Part shown: positions 39,080 through 48,000 of the stretch, in pieces | How the letters are laid out: each line of letters begins with the position of its first letter | Numbering within the stretch: position 1 is the first letter of the stretch | Source of the DNA: Lumbricus rubellus | Taxonomy: Eukaryota; Annelida; Clitellata; Crassiclitellata; Lumbricidae | Assembly: GCA_945859605.1 (NCBI GenBank) | Contig: OX243814.1 | Coordinates: 25,278,686-25,342,685, forward strand | Direction of reading: 5' to 3' | DNA length: 64,000 nucleotides | Made by a program: the position numbers and the translations under genes | Notes under the pieces: model-generated | What the model saw: the letters and a program-made list of their open reading frames with translations, nothing else | What the model was told of the DNA's origin: nothing | Database searches by the model: none

Positions 39080-42000
39080 GGATTGGCATGATTTGCCATC
39101 CACTGATGTTCTGTTCAGTTGAATAGATGTCTTAAAAAATAAAAACTAGACTAAATTATATTGGTGTGTTTGGTTCTTAAATTGCCAGACGCAATTCTGG
39201 CAGGAAAAGCAAGATACCGCAGCCGACGAAGATCTGCCTGCCACCGAATGAATTGTCTTCAAATCCGTGCGATCCAGTTGAGATTCGGAGACAGACGTTT
39301 CAAACTCCAGGTACAACAATCTTGAATTGTCTGAGCAAAATTTGATCTTTTTTAAAGGGAAGAGGAATTCAATTGACTCTGATTAAACAGCATTAAAGGT
39401 GTGCTTCTGATGATATTGTTCACTGGCTGTCTACAAGTTTTTGTGAGAAGTTAACGCGCAGAGAGTTAGACAGTGCCTGCTTTCTATTTGCCCATAATGA
39501 AACATTTATTTAGTGCCTTTTCTTAACCATATACTTTCTGATATTGCCAGCTGTAATGGATACATCGGTTATTGACAAAAAACTCTGCATGTCATAATTA
39601 TTTTCAGGAATGATTAGCCATCCACCTATTCTACTTGTCATGTTTATTTTCAGGAATGATTAGCCATCCACCGATTCCAGTTGACGACCTGGAGGAGCAC
39701 GTTGCAAGACTCCGAGCAAACGAGAACGCTCGTTTCTCACAGGAGTACGAGTCGATCGAGCCAGGTCAGCAGTTCACGTGGGAGGCATCGAACCGCGAAC
39801 TGAACAAAGCGAAGAACCGATATGCTAACGTGATCGCGTATGATCATTCAAGAGTTCTGCTTCAGACGCTCGATGGCATTCCAGAGAGCAGCTACATCAA
39901 CGCGAACTACATGGATGGATACAGACGACACAACGCCTACGTCGCCACTCAAGTACGTCCCATTGATCAACACCATTATTATCATTATTATCATTATTAT
40001 CATCATCATCATCATCATCAGCGTCATCATCATCCGCAGTACCATTTCAATCACAACCATCACCCATGATGATCAGCATTTTGATAGTGTTCTCTTCCTG
40101 CTTTTTTTTTAGTTTTTTAATTTTTTGCATAATGATGATCATAGTGTTCTCTTCCTGCTTTTTGTAATTTTTTGGGGCTTGACTTGGGCATTTCCGAGCA
40201 ATACTGAACTTGCTCTAGCAGCAAATCAGTGGCAGCAAATCAATGGGGTTGAATTTAAATCTTTGCAAAATCTAAATGGAAAAGGGGAGGGAAAGAGAGC
40301 TAGGAGTTCTTCTAAAATATTGAATACAACAAGGTAGGTCACTGTGAAACTCAGCAGACATACTAATTGTACCAAATATTGTCATAGATCTGCTTCCAAG
40401 TGACCCAAGTAAAACTGGAAGCAGCTGATGGTTTATTTTGTTCATGCATGTATGGATTGTATTGTTGTATGGTCACATGTAGGGTGCATTGCCAGAAACA
40501 TTTGGAGACTTTTGGAGAATGGTCTGGGAACAGCGTTGTCCAACCATTGTTATGATGACAAAACTTGAGGAGAGAAATCGGGTAAATATGCTTTGATGTT
40601 GATAGGTAACACAACATGAATTACAAAGCATATAATTATGAGAATTTGCTAAGTACATTGTCATAGAAAACTCTTCAGTAGCACTCTTGATCCAACAATG
40701 AGAACCCTTGTTCAAACAGAATTGACTTCAGGCATTTAGGAACAGCACATTGCAAGGAAACCAAAATATTTATACTTACTTGATTGTTTGAGTGCATGAC
40801 TTTTGATGCGGAGTGAGTTTGCTTGTGTCTACCGTAAAGCAGTCATGGTTTGAGTTTCTTGATTAAACAAATTCTAAAACCTTTGATGGCATCGCAGCTC
40901 TAGCCTTTATTACCGAGTGACTCTAAAGCAGTCATTCTGTAGATTCCTTGATTAAACAAATTTTTAAACCTTTGGATTCATCACAGCTGGTTAAGCATAT
41001 TGGTTGGTTCACTAGAACTATAACTTGTTCATGTCGCATCTGTGATGCCTGTTTCAAATATGTATGTGTGTAAGAATTTATGTAAAATTTACTGGACTTT
41101 ATGGAGTTTTGTACCAGCGCATTTTAACTGGTGAGTTTGTCATGATACTTGCTGTTTAATTGTGATGAATTACCTTGCAATTACAGTGTATTGTGTATGT
41201 TATAGGTTTTATTTGCAGTGCCTATTTTCTCTGTTTAATATGGGTTTTTTAGCCTTCAGTTATACCAGGTACTTATATTTTACATCATTTTTCTTGCAGA
41301 TAAAATGTGACCAGTATTGGCCAAACCGTGGCTCAGAGATGTATGGTGTGATGCATGTTTCACTTCTCGATATTGTAGAACTTGCTACTTACACAATCAG
41401 GACTTTCCAGATATCTCGGGTAAACTATTATTCTGTTGCAGTTACTTGAAATGTTCAAATGAGCATCAGTGTTTTTCTTAAGCTAATAATTATGGGAAAC
41501 ACCTGTGATTATTGTGCACTGTGAGAAGCGCTACATAAATTCATAGCTACAATATCATGCAATACAATACAATGCAGCTCGTCATTAAAGCGCTGACGTA
41601 GTTAAGCGTTTACGTGTTAAAAGAAAACTAAATAAGAAGAATCAGTTTCATTATTATCGTTGATCAAAAATTAAAAAACAATTATGATCTTATTGTTAGG
41701 GTTAACAATGTTTTTACATTATAGCTTCATTATTCAAACTCATTGTCTGGTTATATTCTACTTCCTGTCTGTTATCAGCAGTCATTGAATGCTCCTTGAT
41801 ACCTCAACAGAGCAAATCTTCATAACCTGTTCAATAACAATGACGATGCTGTAAAGTTATACTGGCAATACTGTTCTCAATGTCTATGAGCAGATGTCTT
41901 TTAGGGATGCTCTATAATTGGTCACGAGTGATCTGAGTGAGTAAATGAATTTCTGTGTGCTCTTGATGAGTCGAGTTGAGTTGTTACAGAGCATGACTTG

Positions 42001-45000
42001 CACTGTCGTCGTTGATCTGTTTTGTCAGAATAATTACCAGGAGAAGCGAGAGGTGCGTCAATTCCAGTTTACTGCGTGGCCGGACCATGGTGTACCGGAC
42101 CACCCGACGCCACTCCTGCTCTTCATGAGACGTGTCAAGGCCATGACTCCACCAGATGCTGGTCCAGTCATAGTACACTGCAGGTAAACTCTTCTGTCCA
42201 CCCTGAGGTAGTAAGGTCACCACCCGCATATAATGAGGGGCGGGGTGGTGTAGTGGTGGCGTCGTTGCCTTGGAGCCGGAAGGTTCGAGGTTCGAATCCA
42301 CCTCGCCGCGTAAGGACCTTGGGCAAGTCCTTCACTCACAATTGCTCAGCGCTTCGGCGTGAAACTCCGATGCAGTGTCCGCTCTGCATTCGAGAGCGCC
42401 TATGAGTAGAGAGAGCTTGATGGGGCGCTATAACAAGTGCACATACATACAAATAATAGCAGCCACAGTTGCTTCCATGGCCAACTGTGTATTATGTTGA
42501 TGCTGTTAATTGGGTCTTCTCCTTCTTTCTGTCCATGGTCTCATTACCTCATTATCTGTTGATGTTGACTGCATGTCTGGCTGTCTTTCTTCCCTCATCT
42601 TCATCTTGTGTCACCAAATGCATCTTTTACTCATCGATGTTTAACAGTTGTGCGTGACAATGCAATACAACTTTATTCGCTATATTGTCGTCCTTCCTCT
42701 TTCATCTGACCAAACTTTAAAGCATTGTTGATGCAGATGAATTGCGTGTGAAGGACTTGTGCAAAGTCCCTGCAACGTAAAATCAACCTCAGATGAGATT
42801 CGACCCCATTCTCCATATGTTACAGGTTGAGTGCTCTAACGAGTCTGCCACCAGTCACACTGTCATAATGCCGTAACTGTCGTAATACATGGTTGTAATG
42901 TAAACTTTTACACTTCTGCGTAATGTAGCTATACAAGTATATAAACCAATTTTGGCTTAGTTAAAAAGATGTTCTGTTGTCACTCTTTCAGCGCTGGTGT
43001 CGGTAGGACAGGGGCTTTTATTGTTATTGACGCCATGCTAGAGAGGATAAAGCACGAGAAGACTGTCGATATCTATGGTCATGTGACCTGCCTACGAGCG
43101 CAGCGCAACTACATGGTGCAGACGGAGGACCAGTATATATTTATTCATGATGCGCTGCTCGAGGCTGTCCAATCGGGCAACACGGAACTTCCAGCACGTA
43201 ATCTCTATGCCCACATTCAGAAGCTGAACCACTCCGACTGTGGCGACACAGAAACGGGGATGGAGCAGGAATTCAAGGTCAGTATATATTTATTTTAAGG
43301 TCAGAATATTTTTATGTGGAGTAGCGCAATGGGCAACGCCTTTGGGCAAATGGTTCCATCGATGTTTATTCCTGTATGTTGTTCTTTAGTTTTAACCAAT
43401 AAAGTTATTGCTCTGCTCCACATATTATATTTTCTATTGCATAACCCTTGAAGTGATCTATAACTAAAGACAGTGGTATTATTAGCAGGTCACTGTGACC
43501 CTTTTCACCTGATCCTTGATTCATATTTTATCTTTTACTACTGAGATGTTAGGTCTCTTGTTAAGTTTGTTACTCTGATGATAGCATAATTATGTCAATA
43601 TATAATTTATGAACGCTGGGTATTTTGATGTTTCTGTTGACTTCACTGTTCTCTGCTGGAATTAAAGTCAGCGGCGATTACATTAATGGATACAACGATA
43701 GGGGTTGGCTATTGTTTGCTGCAAAGGTTGTATATAATTAATCTGACTCAGGGGCAGCTTAATATTGATTGATGTTTGACAGCTCGCAAACTTTGAATTC
43801 GTAACACAGTAGAAGTTGAGCTCTGACAATGACTTTGTTTGTTACGACAGAAACTGGCTTGCTTGAAGGCCAATCCGGCTAAATTTGTTAGTGCCAGTCT
43901 ACCTGTCAACAAGTTCAAAAACCGATTAGTCAACATCCTACCATGTGAGTTTCAAATCATTCTCTAACTCAGAGAATTCATTAATGCAATGTAAATGGCT
44001 GATTCAAATAAAATGGTTCATAGCATATGGCATAACATCATAACCAATGTCTCTCTTTTTGTCACTTTCTAGCTCATATATTTTTTCTGTTAATTCAGAA
44101 CCACTCTGTTTAAGAATCTGCATTTTCAAATAATTTTTTTGTCATCCTTGAATTTCATATATTCATCAGTTTACTGCATCTTCTTAATTGCTGCAGTTTT
44201 TGGCCATTGGACCAACATCAGAGATTTCTAAAAAGCCTAGCTTCAGTATCAGCAATACACTAGTAAATCAGCAATATGCTAGTATTGTTCACTGCTGAGT
44301 TTAATTCAGGTGCGTCTTGTGACAAGTCAGTGTTGAGCCAGAAAACTTGTGATGAATGTTTGTCTCACTGATGGGTTGAAGTTGTGATCTTTCGACTAAA
44401 ACAACCAAGTTTCTGAAGACGCTTGTGCACATAACTTTGAGAAGCAGTTGTTTTGCTCTTTTTGTTGGTACAGTGACTTAGAAGTGCAAACACTAGTGTC
44501 ATATGACAACTCGGCGAGACAAGCATTTATACAAGTATTTGCAAACAAGTTGAGTTGTTTAGATCCATCATAAACATATCTTGACCATCAATTGCTTGAT
44601 ATATATTTGTGATGTCTGCTTTAGACGAATCAACAAGAGTCTGCCTGCAGCCAATCCGTGGAGTCGAGGGATCCGATTATATCAATGCTAGTTTTATTGA
44701 TGTAAGTCACATGTTGCAATCACTTTGGTTCTAATAACTGAAAGTCGTTTAGAGATTCAGAAGCAGGCATAATTATAATGTGACTAATGACAATCAGATT
44801 TTTTTCACCTGAATATGAAGTCATTGGTGACATTGAGGCAGCTCATAATCATGTGATGATTGTTTATGTAATGAGGTTGATCAATGTAATTGGGGGTTGA
44901 TGTATGTGGGACCTTGAGCAATTTTTACGTACATAGAGATTTAATTTGAGGTAAAACTCTGTTAAACATTCTACAGTCTCATTTCAACTTGTATTAGAAT

Positions 45001-48000
45001 GCCGCGTAGTCAGGTTAATTTTGAGTTGAATTCTTCAGTTGCTGGGTTGATTAATGTGTAAGAAAAGATTTTTTGCGTTGCCTCACTTATATGTTTTCTA
45101 CATAACTTGCTTTATTAAAATTATCTTTATTTGCACATGTGTTAAATTGCTATGTTGCTTGTTCTTGATCTTTTTTTCCAGGGTTATCGGTATAGAAAGG
45201 CTTACATTGTGACTCAAGGTCCATTGCCTGAAACAACGGAAGACTTCTGGCGGATGCTGTGGGAACACAATTCGACGATTGTTGTCATGCTGACCAAATT
45301 AAGAGAACTTGGCCGAGTAAGTTGCGGCTGATATATTCAATCGAACAAAATTCATTCATTCATTCATTCATTCATTCTGAGAATTTATATGGTGCCACTT
45401 TAAGATATCTCTACACGCTATCTGCGCTGGCGTTAATTGTCGTTACTATGAACTATTATGTACGTCTAAGATTGGATTGTATACAGATTTAAGTGTTAAA
45501 ATTATTATCTGGTACAAAAACACAAATTGAAGTCATGGTTTCTTTTTAGGATAAATGTCATCAGTATTGGCCAAGTGAGAGGTCAGCAAGGTACCAGTAT
45601 TTTGTTGTCGATCCAATGGCAGAGTACAACATGCCTCAGTACATTCTCAGAGAATTTAAGGTTACCGATGCCAGGGTAAGTAACAACAGTTCTCAACAGG
45701 TTCATTTACCACCAATTCTACCTCTCTAAACAATAAACTGAACTAGATAAGTGTTCAGTAAATCATCTGGTGTAAACTTGCACATGACGATTTCATTTCA
45801 TGCGATCTTGTGTATTTTTACATGTGGTCCTTAAAACTTTGTATTTTCAGTTCCACAAATAAGGAAATATTTTGGGGCATTAGTCAACATGGTCCTAGAG
45901 GTGATTACAAATTATAATCTGCACAAGAGAACCAGTTCTGCTGCATTGTATTCTGAGTCTCTCTAGATATACCATATACCTTATATTATGGGGCGCGGTG
46001 GTGTAGTGGCGGCATCGTTGCCTTGGATCCGAAAGGTTCAAGGTTCGAATCCACCTCGCCACGTAAGGACCTTGGGCAAGTCCTTCACTCACAATTGCTC
46101 AGCGCTTCGGCTTGAAACTCTGATGCAGTGTCCGCTCTGCATTAGGGAGCGCCTCTGAGCAGAGAGAGCTTGAATGGGGCGCTATAAAAAGTGCACATAC
46201 AAACAAACAACAACAAACAAATACCAGCTGCAGTTTTGACATAATGGAAGAGATGATTCTGTGGTACAGTTGGAAGTATAACAGTTTAATCCAAGAAGAG
46301 GAATGTGTATTGTAAGTTGCTTCACTTAAGTAAGATATCAGTCGTGTTTCTGATTGGTTTAACAGGACGGCCAATCACGCACCATTCGCCAGTTCCACTT
46401 CACTGATTGGCCAGAGCAAGGTGTGCCGAAGTCAGGAGAGGGCTTCATTGATTTCATTGGTCAAGTTCATAAAACTAAAGAGCAGTTTGGTCAAGATGGC
46501 CCCATCACAGTCCACTGTAGGTATGTATGAGCAGAAGCTGGTTCCCACGACTTCACTTCTGTGGACTTTGTGGAAGTTCCAAGTTTATGATTACAATACT
46601 TAGTTACCCTGAGAATTAAAAGCCATTCATTCATTTCAAATTTTTATAGCTCCCTTTCAAGAAACATACTCTGAGATGCATGTACTTTAGCAGATGGAGT
46701 TTAATTATGTTTACTAGAGCTGGTTTCTGTGTATTGTTGTTATTTTTTCTATCTGCTACATTATTATTTAAAGTTCAATAAGTAGACATGTCTTATTCAC
46801 TTTTACAGACACTTTTGTTCCAAGGCAGAACCTTGATGCAGAATTTATCTCATCTTACTATGAAAAAGTTGTTAGTTTTGTTCTTGTCAAGTAGGGTCTT
46901 TGAGCCCATGGCCTTGCTTTTGTAGCTACAGTTGAAGGAGATAAGTAAACCTTAATTTAGTTTTTATTGGTTACTTATTGTTTTTATAAACAGATAATTT
47001 CTGTTTAGCCTTTTTATTGAAGCCACACTGAGATTTATGTTGAATCATTCAGCGTGTTTATTCTTTTGTGGTTTTGTATTATACTGATGAAGAAATAAAG
47101 AATCATTTGTTTTGCTTTCAGTGCTGGGGTTGGTCGAACCGGAGTTTTTGTTACTCTGAGCATCGTGCTAGAACGCATGCGCTACGAAGGAGTTGTAGAT
47201 ATGTTCCAGACAGTCAAAATGCTGTGGATGCAGAGACCGGCGATGGTACAGACGGAGGTCAGAACCCTTGTCATTGTCGTCTACATTGTCTCCATTCATA
47301 CTTTATATAGTGCCTTTTTTTCTTGAAACCTATTCAGGAGTGCTCCCATTCCATCCATGGTTAAAAAAGAAAAATTCTATGACACTGTAAAGTACTGTGA
47401 TGACAGTATTAGGAAAACAGTGTTTGGGAATTGGGACTCATATTAACCTATTTTTGGTCTCTTGTGAACTTTGTCTTCTAACTTCCACTTAATGGTTTTC
47501 TGTTACTGTCATATTGTAATCATCGAAAATCGGTCAAAAATAAATAATTTCCTGAAATACTATTGCTGTACAGATATGATGAGTGTCTTAGCTATGTGTG
47601 GTAGTGCCAGTTTACCTGTGCATTGCTCTGGCATAAGGCATTTGCTGAGGACTGATGATTGTGACTGGTTGACTTAAGCACCTATCACAACATTGAAAAG
47701 CTAGGGCTTGCATTCTGCGGCTCATGGGGACTTCGCGATTCCATGCTCTCGTACATCAATGCGTACATCATAACCATCATACTGCAAGATCTGACTTCCA
47801 TTAGAAATCCATAACATTGCGCCATCTGCAACTTAGGAAACTTTTAGAAATATCTCAAGTTTGATCATTTAACCATTTACTAAAAAAAGTGTAGTAAACG
47901 GTATGGGAAATCCTATACCCTCGGTTAGGAAAGGGTTAAATCTATTGGGTGGTCACGTGATGTTCTTGTGAAGATGCTATGTAGATATCCATATAATGTG

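Noticed and set aside
39608..39653. Use of the first duplicated acceptor for exon 20
   Set aside because: Reads into a stop after about 17 codons, so it cannot give a functional receptor; reported as a finding instead.
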